Positions 6,959-15,031 of a stretch of DNA of 64,000 bases are shown here, in pieces. The position numbers and the translations under genes are program-made. Source of the DNA: CADEFX01 sp050260355 (lineage in GTDB: Bacteria; Pseudomonadota; Alphaproteobacteria; Rhizobiales; Hyphomicrobiaceae); contig JBLNBZ010000103.1 of the NCBI GenBank assembly GCA_050260355.1, forward strand, positions 1 through 64,000, in the 5' to 3' direction. Each line of letters opens with the position of its first letter. The first letter of the stretch is position 1. Below the pieces are notes generated by a model. The model was not told where the DNA came from. It was given only the letters and a program-made list of their open reading frames with translations, and did no database searches.

Positions 6959-7795
6959 TTAGGCGCGCTTTCGGCCGCCGGCCTTCGGCTTCTTTCCGTC
7001 AGCGCCGGCGCTCTTGCGGTCATCGCCGACGCTCTTTCTCAGCGCATCCATGAGATCGATGACCTTGGCGCTCGCACGCACGGGCTCGTCGGTCGTGGCG
7101 ATGATCTTCTGCCCCCGGCGTTTCTTCTCGATCAGAGCACGCAGGGCCACCTCGTAGTGGTTCTTGTACCGACCAGGATCAAAGGCGGCCGACTTCGACT
7201 TGATGAGCTGCGTGGCGAGATCCACGAGCTCCTTCTCGGGTTTCAGGTCGGGCACCTTGTCGAAATACTCGTCCTTGTCGCGCAGCTCGTTGCCATAGCG
7301 CAGCATGTTCATGACCAGCCCCTTCCCGAGGGGGCCGATGGCAACCAGGTACTCGCGCCCTGCGATGGTGACCTGCCCGAGGCCGACCTTGCCGGCGCGC
7401 TCCAGCGCGGTGCGGATGACGACATAGCCCTCCGCCGACAGATCGTCGGCCGGAAGGACGAAGTAAGGCCGTTCGAAATAGCGGCTGTCGATCTCGCTGA
7501 CATCGACGAACTGCGCAAGCTCGATGGTCTTCTTGCTCTCGAGCTTGATGGCGTCGATTTCCTCGGGCTCGAGCACGACATACGTATTGTCGTCGATCTC
7601 AAAGCCCTTGACGATGTCGGCATTCTGGACCTCGCCGACGCCCTTCACGGTTTTCGTGTAGTTGATCCGCTTGCCGCTCGGCTTGTGGATCTGACGGAAG
7701 GTGATGTCCGTGCTGGTGTCGATCGCGTTGTAGATTTCGACCGCGATGGAGACGAGCGAGAGCCGCAAATGGCCCTTCCAGTACGCACGAGCCAT
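6959..7795 (-). CDS. ku: Ku protein of non-homologous end joining
   Basis: 278 residues. Homodimeric ring protein that binds double-strand DNA ends and recruits LigD. The start MARAYWKGHLRLSLVSIAVE is typical of bacterial Ku, and the Ku core beta-barrel (FRQIHKPSGKRI, YVVLEPEEIDAI, YFERPYFVLPAD) is intact. The C-terminal tail is lysine-rich (KSAGADGKKPKAGGRKRA), as in Ku proteins whose tail adds DNA or partner contacts. No ligD lies in the window. The start is fixed by conservation. Confidence 0.95.
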   Translation of the reverse strand: MARAYWKGHLRLSLVSIAVEIYNAIDTSTDITFRQIHKPSGKRINYTKTVKGVGEVQNADIVKGFEIDDNTYVVLEPEEIDAIKLESKKTIELAQFVDVSEIDSRYFERPYFVLPADDLSAEGYVVIRTALERAGKVGLGQVTIAGREYLVAIGPLGKGLVMNMLRYGNELRDKDEYFDKVPDLKPEKELVDLATQLIKSKSAAFDPGRYKNHYEVALRALIEKKRRGQKIIATTDEPVRASAKVIDLMDALRKSVGDDRKSAGADGKKPKAGGRKRA

Positions 7796-7935
7796 GGCCC
7801 AGCCTCTTGTGGTGTACGCCTACGTCCCTACAAGGTGTTGTATTTCACGCGCACTTGCAAGGAAACCTGTCCAACGGCGCGAGCCTTTTTTCTCATCGTT
7901 GGCGGAACCTTTGTCAGCGGACAGCTCGAGTGGAC

Positions 7936-9492
7936 TCATGCGGAATCTGGGGCGCTTGCGTCCAGCTCCTGCAATATGCGCGGCAAGACTTCCGGCAGAT
8001 CCTCCGCAATAAGACCTCGGCCAAAAGCGCTGGCGCATGCGCCGTGCAACCAGACCGCCGCACACGCGGCCTCGAAGGCGGGCATGCCCTGGGCCAGGAG
8101 CCCCATGACGAAGCCTGCGAGCACGTCTCCAGCGCCGGCCGTCGCCAGCCAGGGCGGCGCATTCTCGTTGATGGCTGCTCTTCCATCGGGCGCCGCAATC
8201 GTTGTATCCGCGCCTTTCAGCACGATGACGCCTCCGCTCTTTTGAGCCGCCGCGCGTGCGCGCGTCAGCTTGCAGCCCGAAAGCTCCCCGAACAGCCGGC
8301 GGAACTCGCCCTCGTGAGGTGTCAGCACGACGGGGGCAGAGCGAGAGCGGATGGCGTCGAACAGCTTCTCGGGCGACGGCCCAGGCTCCGCGCTGCGCAC
8401 GACGAAGCCGAGCCCGGCCTTCGCAGGCGCCCGTTCCACGGCATCCGGGGCAAATGAGGTGAGCGCATCGGCATCGAGGACGGCCGCTGCGGACGAGCCC
8501 AGGATGGCCATGACGTTCGCGACGGTGGCCGTGTTCACGCCTGCGCCGGGCCCGATCAGCACCGCGTTGTGACGCGCGTCGGCGAGAAGCTCGGCCAAGG
8601 CCGAGTCGGTGGCGAGCACCTTCACCATGATGGCCGCCAGATGGGTGGCATTGATCGCGGTAGCGGCGGCTGTGCCCGCAACGGTCACGAGGCCCGCTCC
8701 CATGCGCAAAGCGCCGCGCGCGCCCAGCCGGGCCGCGCCCGTGCTCTCCGGCGGCCCCGATATCACCACGCCGTGGCCGCGGTTGTACTTGTGCGCCTCC
8801 GCATCGAGGCGCGGGAAGTGCGCAGACCACAGCCCCGGCGCATTGGCAAAAGTCCGCGCGCCGATCCGGTCCAGCACGGCATCCGGAATGCCGATGTCGG
8901 CAAGCACCACTGCCCCGCAGAGCCGCCGGCCCGGATAAAGCAGATGGCCCGGCTTGCGCCGGAAGAAGGTGACCGAGCGTGCGGCCTGAATGACGGGGCC
9001 CGACGCCTGGCCGGTCGTTCCGTCGAGGCCGCTCGGCACGTCGACAGCCAGGACCGGTGCGCCGCAGCGGTTGGCCCGTTCGACCAGCCTCGCGGCCTCG
9101 CCTTCGAGGCCGCGCTTGAGCCCGGCCCCGAAGAGCGCGTCGATGATCAGATCGGCGTTGCCCTCGAAGCCGGCGTCTGCCGCCTCGATCGGGCCGTTCC
9201 ACCGGCCGGCCATCACGGCGGCGTCTCCCTTGAGGGCCGAGCGACTGCCGAGCAGCGACACGTGCACCCGGAACCCGCGCTCCTGCAGCAGCCGCGCGGC
9301 CACGAACCCGTCGCCCCCGTTGTTGCCGGGTCCGCAGAGGACTGCGATGCGGCTGCCGGGTGCGACCATGCGGGCGGCCTCGTCGGCGACGGCCAGGCCG
9401 GCCTTCTCCATCAGTGCCGTGCCGGCCGTGCCACCATCGATCGTCAGGCGGTCGGCAAGACCCATCTCCTCGGTCGTCAGAAGCTCGAGCAC
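7936..9492 (-). CDS. nnr: Bifunctional NAD(P)H-hydrate epimerase / ADP-dependent dehydratase
   Basis: 518 residues. It repairs damaged NAD(P)H hydrates: the N-terminal YjeF_N (epimerase) half spans about residues 10-210 with the motif VLCGPGNNGGDGFVAARLL, and the C-terminal ribokinase-like dehydratase half spans about 230-510 with LIGPGAGVN, DADALTSF, LTPHEGEFRRLFG and NAPPWLATAGAGDVLAG. Both halves look complete. The start is probably GTG (9492, read MLELLTTEEM). It lies 140 bases upstream of ku on the same strand; co-transcription is possible but not shown. Confidence 0.92.
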   Translation of the reverse strand: MLELLTTEEMGLADRLTIDGGTAGTALMEKAGLAVADEAARMVAPGSRIAVLCGPGNNGGDGFVAARLLQERGFRVHVSLLGSRSALKGDAAVMAGRWNGPIEAADAGFEGNADLIIDALFGAGLKRGLEGEAARLVERANRCGAPVLAVDVPSGLDGTTGQASGPVIQAARSVTFFRRKPGHLLYPGRRLCGAVVLADIGIPDAVLDRIGARTFANAPGLWSAHFPRLDAEAHKYNRGHGVVISGPPESTGAARLGARGALRMGAGLVTVAGTAAATAINATHLAAIMVKVLATDSALAELLADARHNAVLIGPGAGVNTATVANVMAILGSSAAAVLDADALTSFAPDAVERAPAKAGLGFVVRSAEPGPSPEKLFDAIRSRSAPVVLTPHEGEFRRLFGELSGCKLTRARAAAQKSGGVIVLKGADTTIAAPDGRAAINENAPPWLATAGAGDVLAGFVMGLLAQGMPAFEAACAAVWLHGACASAFGRGLIAEDLPEVLPRILQELDASAPDSA

Positions 9493-9877
9493 GTCGGTCA
9501 GCCTTGTTTATCTGCAATCGTCATCTTGCAAACTCGCAAGCGGCGTCTCAGGGGGCGCTCCCCTCAACTTTATGACGGGGGTATGCGATCGCCCGCATGG
9601 GGGGCGGCTGCAACCCGCAAGGCGATGCTTATTGATCCGGCGCCTGCCCAAGTGATAATCACCCCACCGCGGCGATCGCCCAAAAAATAGGCACTCCGCC
9701 TAGTTGTGAATCATTCTGCGCGTCACCGCCGCCAGCACGTCATCGGCTCGAGGGCACGTAATTCCTTGATTGCCTTGGAGTCTAGCCTCTCGGCAACCGA
9801 TTGGCACATGGCGTGCTTAATTCTGGCGGGCTCTGATGGTGCCGCGCCAATCGATCAGGCCGGAGGATATCGCGCGC
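9493..9877. other. Divergent intergenic region nnr / glnB
   Basis: 385 bases between divergent genes with no supportable ORF. It holds the sigma-54 promoter of glnB at 9801-9817 and presumably the nnr promoter near 9500-9560. The part at 9530-9700 is GC-rich with nothing recognisable. Confidence 0.55.
9801..9817 (+). promoter_or_regulatory. Sigma-54 (RpoN) promoter for glnBA
   Basis: TTGGCACATGGCGTGCT matches the -24/-12 consensus TTGGCACGNNNNTTGCT: GG at 9803-9804 and GC at 9815-9816 are 12 bases apart, as required. It lies about 60 bases before the glnB start. In alphaproteobacteria glnBA is commonly activated by NtrC from such a promoter under nitrogen limitation. An NtrC site was not located. 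Confidence 0.75.
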
Positions 9878-10216
9878 ATGAAGAAGATCGAGGCCATTAT
9901 CAAGCCCTTCAAACTGGACGAAGTGAAGGAGGCCCTGCAGGAGATCGGCCTCCAAGGCATTACGGTGATCGAGGCCAAGGGCTTTGGCCGCCAGAAGGGT
10001 CACACCGAGCTTTATCGGGGGGCCGAGTACGTGGTCGATTTCCTGCCGAAGGTGAAGATTGAGGTGGTGCTACCGGACGACATGCTCGACAAGGCCGTTG
10101 AGGCCATCCAAAAAGCCGCCAAGACCGGCCGCATCGGGGATGGCAAGATCTTCATTTCCACGGTCGAGGAAGCGATCCGAATCCGCACGGGCGAGACCGG
10201 CACGGATGCAATCTAG
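9878..10216 (+). CDS. glnB: Nitrogen regulatory protein P-II
   Basis: 112 residues, the usual PII length. This trimeric sensor of 2-oxoglutarate, ATP/ADP and, through uridylylation, glutamine controls glutamine synthetase adenylylation and NtrB. The T-loop has the uridylylated Tyr51 in RGAEYVVDFLPKVKIE, and the B-loop TGRIGDGKIF and the C-terminal RIRTGETGTDAI are conserved. The ATG at 9878 follows GGAGG at 9862 and matches the invariant MKKIEAIIKPFKLDEVK start. It precedes glnA by 69 bases on the same strand, so I call it glnB rather than glnK. Confidence 0.97.
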   Translation: MKKIEAIIKPFKLDEVKEALQEIGLQGITVIEAKGFGRQKGHTELYRGAEYVVDFLPKVKIEVVLPDDMLDKAVEAIQKAAKTGRIGDGKIFISTVEEAIRIRTGETGTDAI

Positions 10217-10285
10217 ACTGCGTCGCCTCATGCGCCGCGCGCCGGAGCCGATGCATTGCGTGACAAGCCAAACAGGGGAGCCAAG

Positions 10286-11707
10286 ATGGCAGACAAGGCG
10301 ATGACCGCACCCGACGTCCTGAAGATGATCAAGGACAAGGACGTCAAGTTTCTCGACCTGCGGTTCACGGATACCAAGGGGAAGATGCAGCATGTGACCG
10401 CCGACGCGTCATGCGTCGACGAGGCGATGTTTGCCGAAGGCTATGCGTTCGACGGCTCCTCGATCGCCGGCTGGAAGGGCATCGAGGCCTCCGACATGAC
10501 GCTGATGCTCGATCCGGCGTCCGCCCACATGGACCCGTTCTTCGCGCAAACGACGATGGCGATCTTCTGCGATGTCATCGAGCCGTCGACCGGGGAGCTC
10601 TATGAGCGCGACCCCCGCGGCATTGCCAAGAAGGCCGAGGCCTACATGAAGAGCACGGGCGTCGGCGATGCGGTCTACTTCGGACCCGAGGCCGAGTTCT
10701 TCATCTTCGACGACGTCCGCTTCTCGGCCGATCCTTACAATACCGGCTTCAAGATCGACTCGACCGAGCTGCCCTCGAACATGGGCACCGAGTACGAGAT
10801 GGGCAACCTCGGCCACCGGCCGCGCGTCAAGGGCGGCTACTTCCCGGTTCCCCCCGTCGACAGCGCCCAGGATATCCGCTCCGAGATGCTGTCGGTGATG
10901 GCCGAGATGGGTGTCGTCGTCGAGAAGCATCACCACGAGGTCGCGGCGGCCCAGCACGAGCTCGGCATCAAGTTCGGGCCGATGGTGCGCATGGCCGACC
11001 ATCTGCAGATCTACAAGTACGCCATCCACAACGTGGCGCAGGCCTACGGCAAGACGGCATGCTTCATGCCCAAGCCGATCTTCGGCGACAACGGCTCGGG
11101 CATGCACTGTCACCAGTCGATCTGGAAGGGCGGCAGTCCGACGTTCGCCGGCAACAAGTATGCCGACCTTTCCGACACCTGCCTCTACTACATCGGCGGC
11201 ATCCTGAAGCATGCCAAAGCGATCAACGCCTTCACCAACCCCACCACCAACTCCTACAAGCGGCTGGTGCCGGGCTACGAGGCGCCGGTCCTGCTCGCAT
11301 ACTCCGCGCGCAATCGCTCCGCCTCGTGCCGCATCCCCTATGTCACCAGCCCGAAGGCCAAGCGCGTCGAGGTGCGCTTCCCCGATCCGGCCGCCAATCC
11401 GTATCTCGCCTTTGCGGCGATGCTGATGGCGGGCCTCGACGGCATTCAGAACAAGCTGAGCCCCGGCGAGGCCATGGACAAGAACCTCTACGATCTGCCG
11501 CCGGCGGAGCTGGCCAAGATCCCGACGGTATGCGGCAGCCTGCGCGAGGCTCTGAACAGCCTCGACAAGGATCGCGCCTTCCTCAAGATGGGCGGCGTGT
11601 TCACCGACGACATGATCGACGCCTACATCGAGCTCAAGATGGCGGAGGTCGAGCGCTTCGAGATGACGCCGCACCCGGTCGAGTTCGATATGTACTACTC
11701 GGTCTGA
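10286..11707 (+). CDS. glnA: Glutamine synthetase type I
   Basis: 473 residues. It makes glutamine from glutamate, ammonia and ATP as a dodecamer. It shows the N-terminal beta-grasp segment (FTDTKGKMQHVT), the latch loop FDGSSIAGW, metal-binding EAEFFIFDD, the ATP region GDNGSGMHCHQS, NPTTNSYKRLVPGYEAP, and the adenylylation site NLYDLPP near residue 400. GSI-beta type regulation by adenylylation is therefore expected. The start at ATG 10286 follows AGGGGAG at 10274. It forms an operon with glnB and ends at a strong hairpin. Confidence 0.98.
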   Translation: MADKAMTAPDVLKMIKDKDVKFLDLRFTDTKGKMQHVTADASCVDEAMFAEGYAFDGSSIAGWKGIEASDMTLMLDPASAHMDPFFAQTTMAIFCDVIEPSTGELYERDPRGIAKKAEAYMKSTGVGDAVYFGPEAEFFIFDDVRFSADPYNTGFKIDSTELPSNMGTEYEMGNLGHRPRVKGGYFPVPPVDSAQDIRSEMLSVMAEMGVVVEKHHHEVAAAQHELGIKFGPMVRMADHLQIYKYAIHNVAQAYGKTACFMPKPIFGDNGSGMHCHQSIWKGGSPTFAGNKYADLSDTCLYYIGGILKHAKAINAFTNPTTNSYKRLVPGYEAPVLLAYSARNRSASCRIPYVTSPKAKRVEVRFPDPAANPYLAFAAMLMAGLDGIQNKLSPGEAMDKNLYDLPPAELAKIPTVCGSLREALNSLDKDRAFLKMGGVFTDDMIDAYIELKMAEVERFEMTPHPVEFDMYYSV

Positions 11708-11737
11708 GGGAGGACGCTGAGGCGTCCGAAAGCTCTG

Positions 11738-11771
11738 GGGGCAGCTTCGTCGATCGAGGCTGCCCCATTTT
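11738..11771 (+). terminator. Rho-independent terminator of glnBA
   Basis: GGGGCAGC (11738-11745) pairs with GCTGCCCC (11759-11766) across a 13-base loop, followed by ATTTT. It lies 30 bases after the glnA stop. Confidence 0.8.
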
Positions 11772-11812
11772 GCTGCTCCGATCCGGCAGAGGGCGTGCGC
11801 GTCGGCCTCGCG

Positions 11813-12130
11813 TCAGCGCAGCAGCAGCGCCGCCGCGCCGAGCGCGATGAGCGCGGCAAACGCAAACCGGCGCCGCCAATTGAAGCTTCGGCGCATCTCC
11901 CATCGCAGCCGAGCATTTTTCATGGCCGCTACCGGCAGTCGGCAGATCCACAGGGTGATGACGCCAGCAACGAATCCAAGGGCGAACGAGAGCTGGTCGA
12001 GCGTTGCCACCGCCTTCGGAACCGTGATGACGGACGGGATCTCCGTACCCAGCGGATAGTTCATGACGAAGGCCGCAAGACCCGCGAGCGACACGGCCAG
12101 CAGCGCCAGGATTGTAAGCAGCTTCCCCAT
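11813..12130 (-). CDS. Small membrane protein, unknown
   Basis: 105 residues with three hydrophobic segments: about 3-22 (LLTILALLAVSLAGLAAFVM), 47-62 (LSFALGFVAGVITLWI) and 88-104 near the C-terminus. A basic loop (KNARLRWEMRRSFNWRRR) lies between the last two. The layout is loosely like LapA/DUF1049-type envelope proteins, but this is not a firm assignment. The start at 12130 gives a clean membrane helix; longer forms add arginine-rich sequence with no conservation logic. Confidence 0.6.
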   Translation of the reverse strand: MGKLLTILALLAVSLAGLAAFVMNYPLGTEIPSVITVPKAVATLDQLSFALGFVAGVITLWICRLPVAAMKNARLRWEMRRSFNWRRRFAFAALIALGAAALLLR

Positions 12131-12282
12131 GTCCGAGGCTCCGTGACGAGCCGTGCGACCACGTCGGTGACCGCCAGCATCGCCGGCCCCATGGTGGGCA
12201 TGACAAGGCAAATATCGGGTTAACCGCACCCCACCGTTTCGCCCGATGACGAGGATCGCCGGCCCGACACCGCCGCGCAAGG

Positions 12283-13101
12283 CTAGCGCGGCATCCCTGC
12301 GATAAAGACGGAGCTGCGCTCGATCGCGGCAATCTCTTTCGACACCGACGCGAACTCGGGATCGTCCCTGCCGAAAGCGCCGATCATCCGCTCGAGCTCG
12401 GAATTTTTGCGCTTGCTACGGATCTTCTGGAGGTAGATCGCGGACACCGCTGGCTGGAAGAAATCATTGCGATCGCGCTGCGTCAGGATGAGACCGCGGA
12501 GCTTGTCCTCCCCAGTGCGGAACTTGCTCAGCGTCACCAGCCGCAAGGCGCCCTGGAACGTGGTCAACAGGTGGATGATGCCCGTATGCGGGCTGATGTG
12601 CACGCCGCCGGCGTGGCTGCTCGACACGATCCTGTCGTCCGCCACGCGAAATCGCTGCAGCTCGAAGAATCGCAACCGTGCCTGCTCGTCATCCCAGTCG
12701 ATCTCGTAGACCGAGCGGTACAGCTCGTTCTTGTCCGAGAAGACCCGGCGATATGCGAAATAGGTGCCGACGTAGTGCGCGTAGGCCGAAAGGAGATAGC
12801 CGCCGTATTCCTCGGCCGCACGTCCGTCATTGCGCTCCGCATTCGAGCCTGCGCCCGCACGCCCCTCGATGCTGCTTGCCCGGCCATCCAGGTAGTCCTC
12901 CAAATCGATGCCGAGGACGCGCGCAATCTTGGCCACGGTGGCGTCGCGCACCGGCTGGCCCGCCAGCAGATTGCCGAGTGTCCGTTCCTTGCAGGCCGCA
13001 CGCTGCGCGAGGGCCTCCCTGGTCAACGTGCTTTTGGCCATCTCGAGCCGGACGCGACGCACAAAGGCTTCGCGCTGCGCCTCCGACATCAGCGAGGCCA
13101 T
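12283..13101 (-). CDS. Helix-turn-helix (XRE-like) transcriptional regulator
   Basis: 272 residues. The first ~70 form a Cro/CI-like HTH (LTREALAQRAACKERTLGNL, then VAKIARVLGIDLEDYL). The remainder is an uncharacterised domain of about 180 residues, rich in aromatics (YGGYLLSAYAHYVGTYFAYR, then HISPHTGIIHLLTTFQG), possibly sensing a ligand. The ATG at 13101 follows GGGGAAGG. It is followed by a leftward small membrane gene and preceded by a TTT-type receptor on the same strand, 176 bases away; whether it regulates either is unknown. Confidence 0.75.
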   Translation of the reverse strand: MASLMSEAQREAFVRRVRLEMAKSTLTREALAQRAACKERTLGNLLAGQPVRDATVAKIARVLGIDLEDYLDGRASSIEGRAGAGSNAERNDGRAAEEYGGYLLSAYAHYVGTYFAYRRVFSDKNELYRSVYEIDWDDEQARLRFFELQRFRVADDRIVSSSHAGGVHISPHTGIIHLLTTFQGALRLVTLSKFRTGEDKLRGLILTQRDRNDFFQPAVSAIYLQKIRSKRKNSELERMIGAFGRDDPEFASVSKEIAAIERSSVFIAGMPR

Positions 13102-13277
13102 GCCCTTCCCCGTGAGAAGACGTTGCGATTCAAGGCGGAAGCTAGCCCCACCCCTGCCTGCCCGCAAGCGCAGACAGGAAGGCGCTGCCGCCGCGTACCG
13201 ATACAAGGTTGCCGCAGCGGCAATGCGCGTATCGGATCGGCTCGAGACCTCCCTGCGCGCCTGTGCGAGCAGCCGAC

Positions 13278-14249
13278 CTACTCGATCTTGATGCTCGCTG
13301 CCTTGATCACCTCGGCGTTGCGCTTGGTGTCCTCTATCAGGTGCCGCGCCATCTCTTCCGGCGTCTGCAGCGGGACCACCGCGTTGACGGCCCACATCTT
13401 GGCCTTCATCTCCTCGGTCTGAGCAAGCTCGACGATCTTGGCATTGAGCTTGGTGATGATGTCCTTGGGCACACCGGCCGGCGCAAGGATGGAGAACCAG
13501 ATCGGCACGTCGGCGCCTTCGATGCCCAACTCCGTCAGCGTCGGCACATCGGGAAAGTCGGGACGACGGGCGCTGCCGTTGATGTTGAGCAGGATCAGCT
13601 TGCCGGCCTTGACGTGCTGGATCGTGATCGGCTCGTTCATCATCTGGACGTTGCCGGGCAGCAGATCGTTCAGCGAGTCCGCACCGCCGCGGTAGGGAAC
13701 GTGCAGGATGTCGATGCCGGCCTTCAGCTTGAGCGCCTCGATGCGCAGGTGCGTGGACGTGCCCGACCCCGATGAAGCATAGGCCAGCTTGCCGGGGTTC
13801 TTCTTGGCGTAGGCCACCATCTCCTGGAACGTCTTGACGCCGACCGAAGGATGAATGACGAAGCCATTGATCACGTCGCCCACCCGGCCCACGGGATCGA
13901 AGCTCTTGATTGGATCGTACGGTGTCGGCCGCAGGCTCGGCAGCACTGTGAGCGGCGCGTTCGGCGTGAGCAGCACTGTGTATCCATCAGGCGGCGACTT
14001 GGCTGCGGCCTCCGCGCCGATCATTCCGCTTGCCCCGCCGCGGTTCTCCACGACGAACTGCTGACCCAAGGCCTGGCCGAGCTGATCGGCCCAGGGCCGC
14101 GCGATGGCGTCGGTCGCGCCCCCAGGTGCGTACGGCACGATCACCCTGACGGGGCGGGCGGGCCAGCCCTGTGCGTGAGCCGAAGCCGCAAAGGCCGTCG
14201 CAGCAACCAGGAACGTGTAGGCGAGTGTGAGGAATCGATGATGATGCAT
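13278..14249 (-). CDS. Tripartite tricarboxylate transporter (Bug/TctC) solute-binding protein
   Basis: 323 residues. Periplasmic receptor with a signal peptide (cleavage near SAHAQGWP) and Bug-family hallmarks: WPARPVRVIVPYAPGGATD, FVVENRGGASGMIGAEAAAK, HVPYRGGADSLNDLLPGNV and the C-terminal domain after VPTLTELGIEGADVPIW. Such receptors bind carboxylates or other small acids. No TctA/TctB membrane genes are nearby, so this is an orphan receptor, common in some proteobacteria. The ATG at 14249 has AGGGAGGGG upstream. Confidence 0.9.
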   Translation of the reverse strand: MHHHRFLTLAYTFLVAATAFAASAHAQGWPARPVRVIVPYAPGGATDAIARPWADQLGQALGQQFVVENRGGASGMIGAEAAAKSPPDGYTVLLTPNAPLTVLPSLRPTPYDPIKSFDPVGRVGDVINGFVIHPSVGVKTFQEMVAYAKKNPGKLAYASSGSGTSTHLRIEALKLKAGIDILHVPYRGGADSLNDLLPGNVQMMNEPITIQHVKAGKLILLNINGSARRPDFPDVPTLTELGIEGADVPIWFSILAPAGVPKDIITKLNAKIVELAQTEEMKAKMWAVNAVVPLQTPEEMARHLIEDTKRNAEVIKAASIKIE

Positions 14250-14462
14250 GCTATGCCCCTCCCTTGGCGGCATGTGCGATCAGGCCGGTATTCGACCGGC
14301 GTTATTTTGTTGTATGGACGGAGATTGCGAGCCTACAGGCATCGCGACGACTGCGGACCCCGCTCAACGAAGCTCGTTCGCAGGCCTCGCACGGCGACCA
14401 ACGCGCCGCCCTTCCTCAGGTTGGATAACCGCGACCGGCCGCTGGCCCATGCAGAGGGGCGG

Positions 14463-14906
14463 TCAGATCAGACCGAGCTCCGCCAGCTCTTTCCTGAGCT
14501 TGGGCGGCATCTGGGCAAGGCCGTCGCGGCGGCGGCTGCCGGTCAGATCCTCGGGCGCCTCCTCCGCCGACAGGTAGCGCCAGCCCTGAAAGGCTCGGCG
14601 CGGCACCGGACGCACGGGAACGAGCTTCCTGTCCAGGATCAGCAGACAGCACGGCGTGCCGTCGGGCTTGGTACCCTCGCGCAGGTCGACCAGCCCCTGC
14701 CGCACCTGCACGATGCCCTTGATCACCCAGTAGAGCGAGCCGCCTGCCAGCAGCTCGTCGCGGCGCTTCGGCATCTGGAAGGTACGGTGGAACAGCTCTG
14801 GCTTGGTGCCCGCAGCTTTCATCTGCTTCAGGCGCTCGGCCTGCCAGCCGGCAAGGTCCTCGATCGAGTCGCAACCGACGCAAAGCTTGATCAGATGCAG
14901 CGCCAT
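14463..14906 (-). CDS. DUF1489 family protein
   Basis: 147 residues. Alphaproteobacterial conserved protein recognised by LHLIKLCVGCDSIEDLAGWQ, the central YWVIKGIVQVRQ and CLLILDRKLVPVRPVPRRAF, and the end GWRYL...PPKLRKELAELGLI. The function is unknown. The start at 14906 gives MALHLIKLC, the usual family N-terminus. It lies downstream of the carboxylase gene at 15032 on the same strand and may be the last gene of that transcript. Confidence 0.85.
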   Translation of the reverse strand: MALHLIKLCVGCDSIEDLAGWQAERLKQMKAAGTKPELFHRTFQMPKRRDELLAGGSLYWVIKGIVQVRQGLVDLREGTKPDGTPCCLLILDRKLVPVRPVPRRAFQGWRYLSAEEAPEDLTGSRRRDGLAQMPPKLRKELAELGLI

Positions 14907-15031
14907 TCCAACCTGGCTCCTCGCCACACGCCGCCGTTCATGGCCCGCGTTCTACCTGATCGAGAGCGGCAGGGCGACCAGGATTGCGCCTGAAACTGGG
15001 GACAGCGCCCAATCACCACAGGCGCAAGGGC

